From NCBI RefSeq assembly GCF_035481675.1, contig NZ_JAYJJW010000001.1, forward strand, positions 1,736,001-1,800,000: a stretch of DNA of 64,000 nt, read 5' to 3'. Below, piece after piece: positions 25,520 through 34,285 of the stretch. The translations under genes and the position numbers were made by a program. Below the pieces are notes generated by a model. The model was not told the origin of the DNA and searched no databases. It was given only the letters and a program-made list of their open reading frames with translations. Each line of letters opens with the position of its first letter. The first letter of the stretch is position 1. This DNA comes from Alteriqipengyuania_B sp035481675 (GTDB lineage Bacteria; Pseudomonadota; Alphaproteobacteria; Sphingomonadales; Sphingomonadaceae).

Positions 25520-27676
25520 GTGGGCAAGACTGCGAAGAACGGAGCGGAGCGCAAGGCGGCAAGGCCGTCGGTTGCCACGCATCCCGCATTTCCTGCGATC
25601 GTTGCACTGTGGTTCGCCGCCCTGCTCGGCATCGGGTTCCTCGTGCTTCCCGCAGCGTTGCTCGAACGAGTAATCGCCGCGACCGGCCTGCCGGCCATCG
25701 TGCCCGCAGCCGCGCCGCCGCTGGGGCTGACGGCCCGGATGCTGCTGGGCGGGACCGCCGCACTGCTCGGCGCGATCCTCGGCTTCCTGCTGGCCCGCAA
25801 GGTCGCCGGCATGCAGTCCGCGCCGAAAGCGCCCAAGGTCCGCCGCGTGGCCGAGACCCGCGGCCTCGCAGTGCCGCAGCCGCTCAATGTCGACGAGATC
25901 GAGGCGGACCGCATCGAATCGCCCGCGCCGGCCGACGACGAACCCGCCGAACGCACCGATCCCAAGGAATTCGGCCGTGCGACCCTGCCCGGTCGCCGCC
26001 GGGCCCTAGCGGTAACAGACGAGAGCAGCACGCCGAGCGAATTCCTCTACACCGTCCCCGTCCCCGGCGGCGAATTCGACGAGAGCGCGGAAGCGCAGGT
26101 CGATTTCGGCGAGGATGCGACCGGTCCTGTCGGACCGCAGTACATCCTCGAAGCCACGGTATCTTCCGACCCGGAACCTGTCGCGCCGGTCGCTATCGCC
26201 GACCCGGTCGGCGCCTTCGCCCGCTCCCAGCCGGCACCCGCACTTCCCGTCGGCATGAGCGCTGCGGCGGACGAGCCTTTCGAACTCGAAGTGCACGAGG
26301 ACGATTACGAGGACGATGCGCTGGAACTCGGCGCCTTCGCGCCCCCGCAGGAATTCGAAAGCGAGCCCCAGGCCATGACCGAACCCACGCCCGAACCTAC
26401 GCCTGAACAGACTCACGACGAGGACCCGATGGCCGCTTTCCGCAACGAGACACCGGCGGCAGCAGCGCCTGCCGAACCCATCCAGGACTTCGCCGTCATG
26501 TCCGCGCAAGAAGACCCCGCCGAGGAAGCCGTGCAAGACACCCGGCAGGTTTTCGGCGCAGCGGACAGCGAGCCGCCGTCCGATTTCGCCGCGCCGGCAT
26601 CCGCGCCCTTCACACCGCCCGCCGATGATGCAAGCGCCCCCTTCGCCGAGCCGCCTGCGCAGGATTTTGCCGCGCCGCCCCCCTCGATGCTCGCCGATCC
26701 TCTGTCCGCAGTGATCGATCAGGGTGACGAGGGCGACGACGAGGACCACGCCGAAGACGCACCCCTCGCCTTTGCCGCCCCGTCGCTCGCCGCGCAGCGC
26801 GAAGCCGCTGCGGCGGAGGCCCGTGCGCGCGAGGAGGCCGAAGCCGCCGCTCGCGAGGAGGCCGAACGCCTCGCCCGTGAAGAACGCGAGGCCGAGGAGG
26901 CCGCTCGCGCAGAAGAAGCACAGGCGGCGGCCGAAGAACGGTTGGACGAAACCCGCGAGACACTCGCCGACGCGCCGCTGGGCGACCTGGTCGAGCGTCT
27001 CGGCGCCGCCCTGCGCGACCGGCCCTCGCCCCGTGCCGAGGTGGCAAGCGAGCCTGCCACTACCGCGCCGGTGCCGGACAGCATGAATGCCGATAATTTC
27101 GAGGAGGAGGGCGATATCGACCTCTCCGCACTCGATTTCTCGCTGCCGCTGCACGCCGTTGAAGCCGCGCATCTTTCCCCGCGTCTCGACTTCAAGACCG
27201 ACGAGCCGCAGCCCGCCGAAGCAACCGCAGGCGAGCGACCGCAAGCAGGCGTCACCAAATTGCCCGCCGCCATGATCCCGGTGAACTTCGGGGATGCGTT
27301 CGACGCCGAGGATTTCGACGACGAGGAATATGCCGAGGACGAGGAAGACGGTGGCTACAGCTCGCTGCTGGCGATGCGCAATCCGTTCGCGGACGCCAAG
27401 GCCGAGCCGATCCGTATCGACCTGCCGGAAGAAGATGAAGACGATCAGCCGATGGTCGTATTCCCGGGACAGGGCGATTTCGCTGCGGCCCCGGCTCCTA
27501 TCGCGGAAGAAACGTTCGAGCCGCAGGACGAGACGCCCGACAACACGGTGCCCTTCGCCCGCCAGCCCACCGAAACGGCGCAGCCGGCACGTCCGAAAAT
27601 GGACTTCGAGGAAAGCGAACGCGCCCTGCGTGAAGCCCTCGCCAACCTGCAGCGCAATCAGGGCGGTCGCGGCTGA
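25520..27676 (+). CDS. large acidic membrane-anchored protein with coiled coil, function unknown
   Basis: A 718-residue protein starting at GTG 25520 (or TTG one codon earlier), with GAAAGG upstream. Two hydrophobic segments (about 22-48 and 70-97) anchor it. A long Glu/Asp/Ala/Pro-rich, probably disordered region with little sequence conservation follows. Residues of about 425-480 form an EEAERLAREE-type coiled coil, followed by a short predicted helix (LGDLVERLGAALRDR). The C-terminus ends in another helix (ALREALANLQRNQ). The pattern suggests a scaffold or adaptor. It precedes lptB by 100 bases. Confidence 0.65.
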   Translation: MGKTAKNGAERKAARPSVATHPAFPAIVALWFAALLGIGFLVLPAALLERVIAATGLPAIVPAAAPPLGLTARMLLGGTAALLGAILGFLLARKVAGMQSAPKAPKVRRVAETRGLAVPQPLNVDEIEADRIESPAPADDEPAERTDPKEFGRATLPGRRRALAVTDESSTPSEFLYTVPVPGGEFDESAEAQVDFGEDATGPVGPQYILEATVSSDPEPVAPVAIADPVGAFARSQPAPALPVGMSAAADEPFELEVHEDDYEDDALELGAFAPPQEFESEPQAMTEPTPEPTPEQTHDEDPMAAFRNETPAAAAPAEPIQDFAVMSAQEDPAEEAVQDTRQVFGAADSEPPSDFAAPASAPFTPPADDASAPFAEPPAQDFAAPPPSMLADPLSAVIDQGDEGDDEDHAEDAPLAFAAPSLAAQREAAAAEARAREEAEAAAREEAERLAREEREAEEAARAEEAQAAAEERLDETRETLADAPLGDLVERLGAALRDRPSPRAEVASEPATTAPVPDSMNADNFEEEGDIDLSALDFSLPLHAVEAAHLSPRLDFKTDEPQPAEATAGERPQAGVTKLPAAMIPVNFGDAFDAEDFDDEEYAEDEEDGGYSSLLAMRNPFADAKAEPIRIDLPEEDEDDQPMVVFPGQGDFAAAPAPIAEETFEPQDETPDNTVPFARQPTETAQPARPKMDFEESERALREALANLQRNQGGRG

Positions 27677-27776
27677 ACGGCCATTCGGGCTGCTGCCATC
27701 GGCGGTTAAGCACGTTTCGGGCCAATCAGCGCCGGCAAGGCTTTTCAGCGCCGCCGAGCATGCTAAGGCGCTTCGC

Positions 27777-28583
27777 ATGAGTGCTCTCGACGACGCCCCG
27801 TCCGCCGGTGCCAGCCCGGCCATGGCCGACATCCCGGCCAGCGCCGCCCCGCCCATTCCGCAGGGCGGGCTGGAAGTCGTCTCCATCGCCAAGAGCTACG
27901 ACAAGAAGCAGGTCCTTACCGATATCTCGCTCACCGTGGGCAAGGGCGAGGTGCTCGGCCTGCTCGGCCCCAACGGCGCGGGCAAGACGACCTGTTTCTA
28001 TTCCATCATGGGCCTGGTGCGCCCCGATGCCGGACGCATCCTGATGGACGGCGTCGATGTGACGAAGTTGCCGATGTATCGCCGCGCGATCCTGGGCCTC
28101 GGCTACCTGCCGCAGGAAACCAGCATCTTTCGCGGCATGACGGTGGAACAGAACATCGCCAGCGTCCTTGAAATGGTCGAGCCCGACCGCGAATTCCGCG
28201 AGAAGGAGCTGGAGCGCCTGCTCGACGAATTCGGCCTCACACGCCTGCGCGAGAGTGCCGCGATGGCGCTTTCGGGCGGCGAGCGGCGGCGCTGCGAAAT
28301 CGCGCGCGCGCTGGCGGCCAAGCCTTCGATCATGCTGCTGGACGAACCTTTCGCCGGGATCGACCCGCTGTCGATCAGCGACATCCGCGACCTGGTGGTT
28401 GACCTCAAGACGCGCGGGATCGGCGTGCTTATCACCGACCACAACGTGCGCGAAACGCTCGAGATCGTCGACCGCGCCTGCATCATCTATGGCGGCGAAG
28501 TTCTGTTTGCAGGCACGCCGCACGAGCTTGTCGCCGACGAGAACGTGCGCCGCCTCTACCTCGGCGAAGAGTTCACGCTGTGA
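27777..28583 (+). CDS. lptB: LPS export ABC transporter ATP-binding protein LptB
   Basis: A 268-residue ATPase that powers the LptBFG complex moving LPS (or an equivalent outer-membrane lipid) to the cell surface. Walker A GPNGAGKT is at residues 64-71, signature LSGGERRR near 165, Walker B IMLLDEPFAGIDP and the H-loop DHNVRET typical of LptB. A roughly 30-residue Ala/Pro-rich N-terminal extension precedes the core. It is followed after 22 bases by rpoN, the classical alphaproteobacterial order. Confidence 0.95.
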   Translation: MSALDDAPSAGASPAMADIPASAAPPIPQGGLEVVSIAKSYDKKQVLTDISLTVGKGEVLGLLGPNGAGKTTCFYSIMGLVRPDAGRILMDGVDVTKLPMYRRAILGLGYLPQETSIFRGMTVEQNIASVLEMVEPDREFREKELERLLDEFGLTRLRESAAMALSGGERRRCEIARALAAKPSIMLLDEPFAGIDPLSISDIRDLVVDLKTRGIGVLITDHNVRETLEIVDRACIIYGGEVLFAGTPHELVADENVRRLYLGEEFTL

Positions 28584-28605
28584 GCCTGCCAACGGGGCGC
28601 TGATC

Positions 28606-30033
28606 ATGGCACTGGGCCCACGGCTCGACCTGCGCCAGTCGCAATCGCTGGTGATGACGCCGCAGCTGCAGCAGGCGATCAAGCTGCTGGCGCTGTCGAA
28701 CCTCGAAATCGAGAGCTTCATTTCGGACGCGCTGGAAAGCAATCCGCTGCTCGAAGCGGGCGAAGTCCGGCGCGAAGATGGGGTCGACGACGCGCCTCCG
28801 GCAGAAGAGACCGCCGCCGACAATTCGATGGAGGGCGACAGCGCGCTCGACATCGATCCCGACAGTCTCGACCGCGACCGCGATACGGGCGACTTCGGCG
28901 CAGCGAGTGCATCCTATGGCGAGGAAGGGCCCGACATCGCCGAACAGGGCGACGGCGGGCCGACGCTGGCCGAACACTTGCACGCGCAAGTGGGCGCGGC
29001 GTCGCCTGATGCGCGCACCGCCTTCATCGCCGCGCACATGATCGGGCTGCTCGACGAGGCGGGCTATCTTGCCACCCCGCTGCGGCACATCGTCGGCGAA
29101 CTGGGCGCGCAGGAGCACGAGGTGGAGGCGGCGCTGGAAGTGCTGCAATCGCTCGATCCCACGGGCGTCGGCGCGCGCAGCCTTGCCGAATGCCTCGCCC
29201 TGCAAGCGAAGGAGGCCGACCGCTTCGACCCGTGCATGGAAGCGCTGCTCGAAAACCTCGACCTGATCGCCCGGGGCGATATCGCCAGGCTGAAGCGCTT
29301 CTGCGGCGTCGACGACGAGGATTTCGCCGACATGATCGCCGAAATCCGCGGATACGACCCGAAACCGGGCCTGAAGTTCGGCGACAACACCGCAGGCGCG
29401 GTGGTGCCCGACGTGCTGATTTCCGCGCAGGATGCGGGCTGGCGTATTCGCCTGAACGCCGCGACGCTGCCCCGGCTGGTGGTCAACCGCGACTATTATC
29501 TCGACCTCAAGAACGGCGCGAGCGACAAGGAAAGCCGCGCCTGGCTGGGCGAGAAGCTGGCCGATGCGAACTGGCTCATCAAGGCGCTCGACCAGCGGCA
29601 GAAGACCATCCTGAAAGTGAGTGAGGAAATCGTGAAGCTGCAGGAAGGCTTCTTCCGCAAGGGCGTGTCGCAGCTGCGCCCCCTCACCTTGCGCGAAGTG
29701 GCCGAGGCGATCGACATGCACGAAAGCACGGTCAGCCGCGTGACCAGCAACAAGTACCTGCATTGCGACCGCGGCACGTTCGAGCTGAAGTATTTCTTCA
29801 GCAGCGGCGTCTCCAGCTCGGACGGCGAAGGTGCCAGTGCGGAAGCGGTGAAGGCGCGCATCCAGGCGCTGACCGATGCGGAAGATCCGAAAAAGATCCT
29901 GTCGGACGACAAGCTGGTCGAACTGCTCAAGGCCGAAGGCTTCGACATCGCCAGGCGCACAGTGGCCAAGTATCGTGAGGCGGCCGGCATCGGCAGCAGC
30001 GTGCAACGCCGCCGCGCCAAGAAGCTGGGTTAA
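28606..30033 (+). CDS. rpoN: RNA polymerase sigma-54 factor RpoN
   Basis: A 475-residue sigma-54. Region I (LRQSQSLVMTPQLQQAIKLLALSNLE) is at the N-terminus, followed by the acidic region II, the core-binding domain, the helix-turn-helix TLREVAEAIDMHESTVSRV, and the RpoN box ARRTVAKYRE at about residues 449-458 that reads the -24 element. Start ATG at 28606 is the only one that preserves region I. It is co-oriented with lptB and probably co-transcribed with it. Confidence 0.95.
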   Translation: MALGPRLDLRQSQSLVMTPQLQQAIKLLALSNLEIESFISDALESNPLLEAGEVRREDGVDDAPPAEETAADNSMEGDSALDIDPDSLDRDRDTGDFGAASASYGEEGPDIAEQGDGGPTLAEHLHAQVGAASPDARTAFIAAHMIGLLDEAGYLATPLRHIVGELGAQEHEVEAALEVLQSLDPTGVGARSLAECLALQAKEADRFDPCMEALLENLDLIARGDIARLKRFCGVDDEDFADMIAEIRGYDPKPGLKFGDNTAGAVVPDVLISAQDAGWRIRLNAATLPRLVVNRDYYLDLKNGASDKESRAWLGEKLADANWLIKALDQRQKTILKVSEEIVKLQEGFFRKGVSQLRPLTLREVAEAIDMHESTVSRVTSNKYLHCDRGTFELKYFFSSGVSSSDGEGASAEAVKARIQALTDAEDPKKILSDDKLVELLKAEGFDIARRTVAKYREAAGIGSSVQRRRAKKLG

Positions 30034-30172
30034 GGAAGCACGTCGCTACCCCTAGCGGCGCAAAGGCGCCACCAAAGGCCAAGCGGCCGCCCGCAGGTGC
30101 CCCGCAGCCGGAACGAAGTCCCGGCGAAGGGAACTGCGCCGAGGAAATCCGAAACAAGGGTGTGACCCGAAA

Positions 30173-30243
30173 GACTCAGCATAAAAACTCAGCCTCCGGT
30201 TACCCGTTGTTAACCTTTTTCTTTCACACCTTGTGTGGTTAAC
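30173..30243 (+). promoter_or_regulatory. ctrA upstream region: CcrM (GANTC) site and inverted TTAACC boxes
   Basis: GACTC at 30173-30177 is a GANTC methylation site. GTTAACC (30209-30215) and GGTTAAC (30237-30243) form a 7-base inverted repeat with 21 bases between, each half resembling the CtrA half-site TTAACC. In Caulobacter the ctrA promoter is controlled by GANTC methylation and CtrA itself. The elements are seen; their use here is inferred. Confidence 0.5.
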
Positions 30244-30308
30244 AAGCGGCAAGACTGTTTGCCATGGGGTTACCGGCACGGTTGCCGGGGAGAATTAGGG
30301 GACCGGAT

Positions 30309-31004
30309 ATGAGGGTGCTGCTGATCGAGGACGAGCCGACGACCGCGAAAGCGATCGAGCTCATGCTCACGACGGAAGGCTTCAATGTCTACACCACCGA
30401 TCTTGGCGAGGAAGGCCTCGATCTGGGCAAGCTGTATGATTACGATATCATCCTGCTCGACCTGAACCTGCCCGACATGCACGGCTATGACGTGCTGAAG
30501 AAACTGCGCGTCGCCAAGGTGCAGACGCCGGTCCTGATCCTGTCGGGCATTTCCGAGATGGATTCCAAGATCCGCAGCTTCGGCTTCGGTGCCGACGATT
30601 ACGTGACCAAGCCCTTCCACCGCGAAGAACTGGTCGCCCGTATCCACGCCGTGGTGCGCCGTTCGAAGGGCCACAGCCAGTCGGTCATCCGCACCGGCAA
30701 GCTCGCCGTGAACCTCGATGCGAAAACCGTCGAAGTCGACGGCGCCCGCGTCCACCTGACCGGCAAGGAATATGCGATGCTGGAGCTGCTCTCGCTTCGC
30801 AAGGGCACCACGCTGACCAAGGAAATGTTCCTCAACCACCTGTACGGCGGCATGGACGAACCCGAACTCAAGATCATCGACGTCTTCATCTGCAAGCTGC
30901 GCAAGAAATTGAGCCACGCGTGCGGCGGCGACAATTACATCGAAACCGTGTGGGGCCGCGGCTACGTGCTGCGCGACCCGGACGAGCAGGCCGAAGCGGC
31001 TTGA
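30309..31004 (+). CDS. ctrA: cell cycle master response regulator CtrA
   Basis: A 231-residue OmpR-type response regulator controlling cell-cycle, motility and division genes. The receiver phosphoacceptor is Asp51 in LLDLNLPDMHGY, with the conserved Lys in DDYVTKPF. The DNA-binding winged helix ends in YIETVWGRGYVLRDP, and the C-terminus finishes AEAA, similar to the hydrophobic tail needed for ClpXP degradation in Caulobacter. Start ATG at 30309 has AGGGGA upstream. DivK is encoded 22 kb away in the same window. Confidence 0.97.
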   Translation: MRVLLIEDEPTTAKAIELMLTTEGFNVYTTDLGEEGLDLGKLYDYDIILLDLNLPDMHGYDVLKKLRVAKVQTPVLILSGISEMDSKIRSFGFGADDYVTKPFHREELVARIHAVVRRSKGHSQSVIRTGKLAVNLDAKTVEVDGARVHLTGKEYAMLELLSLRKGTTLTKEMFLNHLYGGMDEPELKIIDVFICKLRKKLSHACGGDNYIETVWGRGYVLRDPDEQAEAA

Positions 31005-31011
31005 TTTCGTT

Positions 31012-31118
31012 CGCGGCAGTGGCCGCGGCGAGCGGTCGCTCGCTGGGATCGCAAGCGATCCGGGAGATGGAATTTTCTGACGGGAGTGCGCCCGGGGCTT
31101 TGTGCCTCGGGCGCTTTT
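31012..31118 (+). terminator. structured ctrA 3' region ending in a Rho-independent terminator
   Basis: Four hairpins follow the ctrA stop in a row: CGCGGC/GCCGCG (31012-31027), GCGAGC-type (31028-31043), GGATC/GATCC (31046-31061) and the terminator GCGCCCGGGGC/GCCTCGGGCGC (31088-31114) followed by TTTT. The last stem is a convincing terminator. The first three may stabilise the message or form a small RNA. Confidence 0.8.
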
Positions 31119-31185
31119 CGTTGCGGTTGGTCGGGTGCAGACGATTCCGCTTTGAGCTTACGCGAATCGGGCGTAAATCATTCAT

Positions 31186-32307
31186 ATGAAAACCCATCTT
31201 GCGCGATGGGCACGCCAACGTGCCGCTGCCGCGCTCGCCGTCCTGCTGCTGGCCTTCGCAAGCCACGCCTCCGCGCAGGATCCCGTCATCGCACCAGAGC
31301 ACGAGGCGGATCTCGCCTTCGTCCTCGACGTTCTCGAAAAAGACTATGCGGGCTGGCCGACCAAGATCGAGGGTCGCGAAGAAGAGTTCGCCCGCGAAGT
31401 CGATCTGGCACGAGAGCGGATCGCCGAGAACCCTGCGGCTCGCCTGTGGGCGATCGGCATGATGCTCGAATGGTTCGAAGACGATCACCTCGGCACCCGG
31501 TCGAAAATCGTCTCCCCTGCCAATCCGTGGGCCGATCAGGCACGGCCTGGCCGCACCTTCACCTACACGCCCGCTCTCAGCAATGAATTCGCCGTCACAC
31601 GCCTTTCGCCCGATACGATCATGGTGCGGATGCCGAACTTCTACAACGAGAACACCGATGCGATCGCCGCGCTGCTGGCCGAGCACCACGATGCGATCAC
31701 CAGCACGCCCAATCTGCTGATCGACCTGCGCGGCAACAATGGCGGCCGGGATGGCGCATACGAGCCGTTGATGGCGTATCTCTACACCCGCCCGATATAC
31801 TCCATCGCCCCTGCCATCCGCGCGACGCCGCGCAACATGGCGACGCTGCAGGCCAATGTCGATGCAGGCGAGTATCCGGCGGAAGTCCATGCATGGGTGA
31901 AATCCATCCTCGACCGGGCGGCAGCGAGCGGGGAGGAATGGGTTCCCATGCTGGAAGAGGGTTTCCAGATCGAAACCTTCCCGCAGGTCTACGGATTTCC
32001 CAAGCGCGTCGGCATCCTGACCGAAGGTGCCGCTTCCTCCGGCGACCAGTTCGTGATGGATGCGCGCTTCAGCCGCAAGGTGACGCTGCTCGGCGCGCCC
32101 ACCGCCGGCGTCATCGATTATTCCAACATGATCGAAAAACTCGCGCCCTCGGGCGATTTCGAGCTTTACTGGCCGATGACCCGCTCCATGCGATTGCCGG
32201 AAGAGCCTTTCGACAATGTCGGCGTGCCGGTCGACGTGGCTTATCCCGAAGGCGTGACCGACCAGATCGAATGGGCGAAAGCCTGGCTGGAAAGCCGCCC
32301 CGACTGA
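31186..32307 (+). CDS. S41 family peptidase (C-terminal processing protease-like)
   Basis: A 373-residue exported protein with a signal peptide ending HASA before Gln31. The S41 fold is shown by LLIDLRGNNGG near residue 182 and the catalytic region TEGAASSGDQF, in which Ser284 or Ser285 is the probable nucleophile. There is no recognisable PDZ domain, so this is not a standard Ctp/Prc protease. The substrate is unknown. It is probably periplasmic and monocistronic between the ctrA terminator and trmB. Confidence 0.75.
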   Translation: MKTHLARWARQRAAAALAVLLLAFASHASAQDPVIAPEHEADLAFVLDVLEKDYAGWPTKIEGREEEFAREVDLARERIAENPAARLWAIGMMLEWFEDDHLGTRSKIVSPANPWADQARPGRTFTYTPALSNEFAVTRLSPDTIMVRMPNFYNENTDAIAALLAEHHDAITSTPNLLIDLRGNNGGRDGAYEPLMAYLYTRPIYSIAPAIRATPRNMATLQANVDAGEYPAEVHAWVKSILDRAAASGEEWVPMLEEGFQIETFPQVYGFPKRVGILTEGAASSGDQFVMDARFSRKVTLLGAPTAGVIDYSNMIEKLAPSGDFELYWPMTRSMRLPEEPFDNVGVPVDVAYPEGVTDQIEWAKAWLESRPD

Positions 32308-32345
32308 CTGGACATAGCCGGGCCGCGGGCCTAGCGCGCAGCGCC

Positions 32346-33047
32346 ATGAGCGCACACAAGGAAGGCGATCCGACGACCATCGGCAGGCTGTACGGCCGCA
32401 GCCAGGGCAAGCCGCTGCGCAAGGCCCAGCAGGAGCTCGTCGACCGACTGCTCCCGCAGATCGCGGTGCCCGACGATGGCGAGATTACCGCGCGCCGCCT
32501 GTTCGGGGAGGATTGCCCGCTCCATTTCGAGATCGGCTTCGGCGCCGGCGAGCACTTGGCCTATCGCGCGGACTTGCTCCCCAATCACGGCTTCATCGGC
32601 GCCGAGCCGTTCCTTAACGGCGTGGCAGGCGCACTCGGCCATGTCCGCGACATGGGGCTCGCCAACGTACGGCTGCAGCACGGCGACGCGCTGGAAGTGC
32701 TGGAGCGCATCCCCGACGGATCGCTCAGCTTCGTCTACCTCCTCCATCCCGATCCCTGGCCCAAGGCGCGCCATGCCAAGCGCCGGATGATGAACGACGG
32801 GCCGGTGCGGATGATCGCCGACAAGCTGAGGCCCGGTGGCGAATTCCGCTTCGGCACCGATCACGACATCTACCTGCGCCACGCGCTGATGGTGATGCAG
32901 CGCTTCACCGGTGAATTCGAATGGCTGGCGGAGGACCGCGCGAGCTGGGAAAACCGGCCCGGCGGCTGGTGCGAAACGCGCTACGAACACAAGGCGCGCA
33001 CCGTGTTCGGGCACGAGGTCTGGTACTTCCGCTACCGCCGCCGCTGA
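32346..33047 (+). CDS. trmB: tRNA (guanine-N7-)-methyltransferase TrmB
   Basis: A 233-residue SAM-dependent enzyme making m7G46 in tRNA. It has the SAM motif HFEIGFGAGEHL and the family's LHPDPWPKARHAKRRM, plus the C-terminal TRYEHKA substrate motif. Start ATG at 32346 is preferred; the upstream open frame is the shadow of the protease gene. It stands 38 bases after the S41 peptidase gene. Confidence 0.95.
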   Translation: MSAHKEGDPTTIGRLYGRSQGKPLRKAQQELVDRLLPQIAVPDDGEITARRLFGEDCPLHFEIGFGAGEHLAYRADLLPNHGFIGAEPFLNGVAGALGHVRDMGLANVRLQHGDALEVLERIPDGSLSFVYLLHPDPWPKARHAKRRMMNDGPVRMIADKLRPGGEFRFGTDHDIYLRHALMVMQRFTGEFEWLAEDRASWENRPGGWCETRYEHKARTVFGHEVWYFRYRRR

Positions 33048-33115
33048 CAGGCGCCGGATGGGCCGGAACCGCAGCGCGCGCCATCCGCTGTTCCTTTGCA
33101 AGAAAGGATCACGCC

Positions 33116-33592
33116 ATGGGTCGCACCGCCAAGGACTATTATCTCGACCAGCTCGAAGAGCTGTTGTCAGCCGACCGCGCGTCGCGCGATGCGACAGCCC
33201 GGATGGCAGAGCTCACCGACGGCGAACTGAAGACCGCGCTCGATAACGGCGTATGCGGCATTCGCGAAGGCATCGGGATCGTCGAGGACGTGCTATCGGA
33301 CCATCACCGCCCACTGGACGGCCGACGCAATGCCGGAATGGACGGCCTGGTCGCCGATACCGAGCGTGACGTGATTTCCGGCCGGTTCGAGACGGACGAT
33401 GCGCGCGACGATGCCATCGTGATGCAGTTCCAGCGCTTCACCCACTTCGGCCTCGCCAGCTATGCCGCGTTGGTGGCGCAGGCCACGCGGATGGGCCTCG
33501 GCAAGGATGCCGGGCGCCTGCAGACCTGCCTCGACAACGCGCGCGATGGCAGGGACGAAATGCAAAAGCTGCTGGACAAGCGCGCCGGCTGA
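33116..33592 (+). CDS. DUF892 (YciE/YciF-like) ferritin-fold protein
   Basis: A 158-residue all-helical protein. The opening YYLDQLEELLSADRASRDATARMAE and the helices FQRFTHFGLASYAALVAQATRMGL match the stress-related YciF family, a ferritin-like four-helix bundle. Start ATG at 33116 is well supported by GAAAGGA. The precise function of the family is unclear; in E. coli it is under general stress control. A single SDR gene follows after 18 bases. Confidence 0.7.
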   Translation: MGRTAKDYYLDQLEELLSADRASRDATARMAELTDGELKTALDNGVCGIREGIGIVEDVLSDHHRPLDGRRNAGMDGLVADTERDVISGRFETDDARDDAIVMQFQRFTHFGLASYAALVAQATRMGLGKDAGRLQTCLDNARDGRDEMQKLLDKRAG

Positions 33593-33610
33593 CAATTCCT
33601 GGAGACTTTA

Positions 33611-34282
33611 ATGGCAGACAAATCGGTATTCATCCTCGGCGCCTCGCGCGGCATCGGGCTCGGCCTAGTGCGCGAATTCATGGAGCGCGGCTGGCACGTC
33701 ACCGCGAGCGAGCGCGACCGCAGCGACGAGCTGCACGCGCTGGAGGGCGAGAGCCTGCGCATCGTGACGGCGGACGTGACGGATACAGGGAGCTACGCCG
33801 ACCTCGGCTTCGATGACGCCAGCCTCGATGCCATCATCATCAACGCCGGGATTACCGGGGCCCAGCACCAGTCTGCCGAGCAGGCGACGCGTGACGAGGT
33901 GGCCGACGTGATGATGACCAACGCCTACGGTCCGGCCGCCGCCGCCAAGGCGCTGCTGCCCGCGATGAAGGACGGCGGCACGCTGTCGGTCATGTCTTCG
34001 CTGATGGGGTCGATCGCCGACAGTTCCGGCGGGTACGAGCTTTACCGCACCAGCAAGACCGCGCTCAACATGCTGGCAAAGGGCATCGCCGAACAGGACG
34101 CGGGACCCCGCAATATCGAGGTACTCGCGCTCCATCCCGGCTGGGTGCAGACCGACATGGGCGGACCAAACGCCAAGCTGACCGTGGAAGAAAGCGTCAG
34201 CGGCCTTGTCGACGTGGTCGAACAGGCCGGCGGCGGGGGCTTCCGCTTCGTCGAATACAGCGGGAAGGAATTGCCCTTCTAG
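33611..34282 (+). CDS. SDR family oxidoreductase
   Basis: A 223-residue short-chain dehydrogenase with the nucleotide-binding GASRGIGLG at residues 10-18, a shortened INAGI motif, catalytic Ser in SSLMGS and the YRTSK active site. It resembles the C-factor (CsgA-like) group of small SDRs, whose substrates are mostly unknown. GGAGA stands before ATG at 33611. It is convergent with maeB, with only 3 bases between the stops. Confidence 0.85.
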   Translation: MADKSVFILGASRGIGLGLVREFMERGWHVTASERDRSDELHALEGESLRIVTADVTDTGSYADLGFDDASLDAIIINAGITGAQHQSAEQATRDEVADVMMTNAYGPAAAAKALLPAMKDGGTLSVMSSLMGSIADSSGGYELYRTSKTALNMLAKGIAEQDAGPRNIEVLALHPGWVQTDMGGPNAKLTVEESVSGLVDVVEQAGGGGFRFVEYSGKELPF

Positions 34283-34285
34283 CCC

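Noticed and set aside
26006..27892. A 628-codon minus-strand frame opposite the acidic protein
   Set aside because: Glycine/arginine-rich mirror image of the Glu/Ala-rich gene; the plus-strand frame has a proper start, membrane helices and a coiled coil.
28606..30033. lptB-rpoN order as unusual
   Set aside because: This is the common arrangement in alphaproteobacteria.
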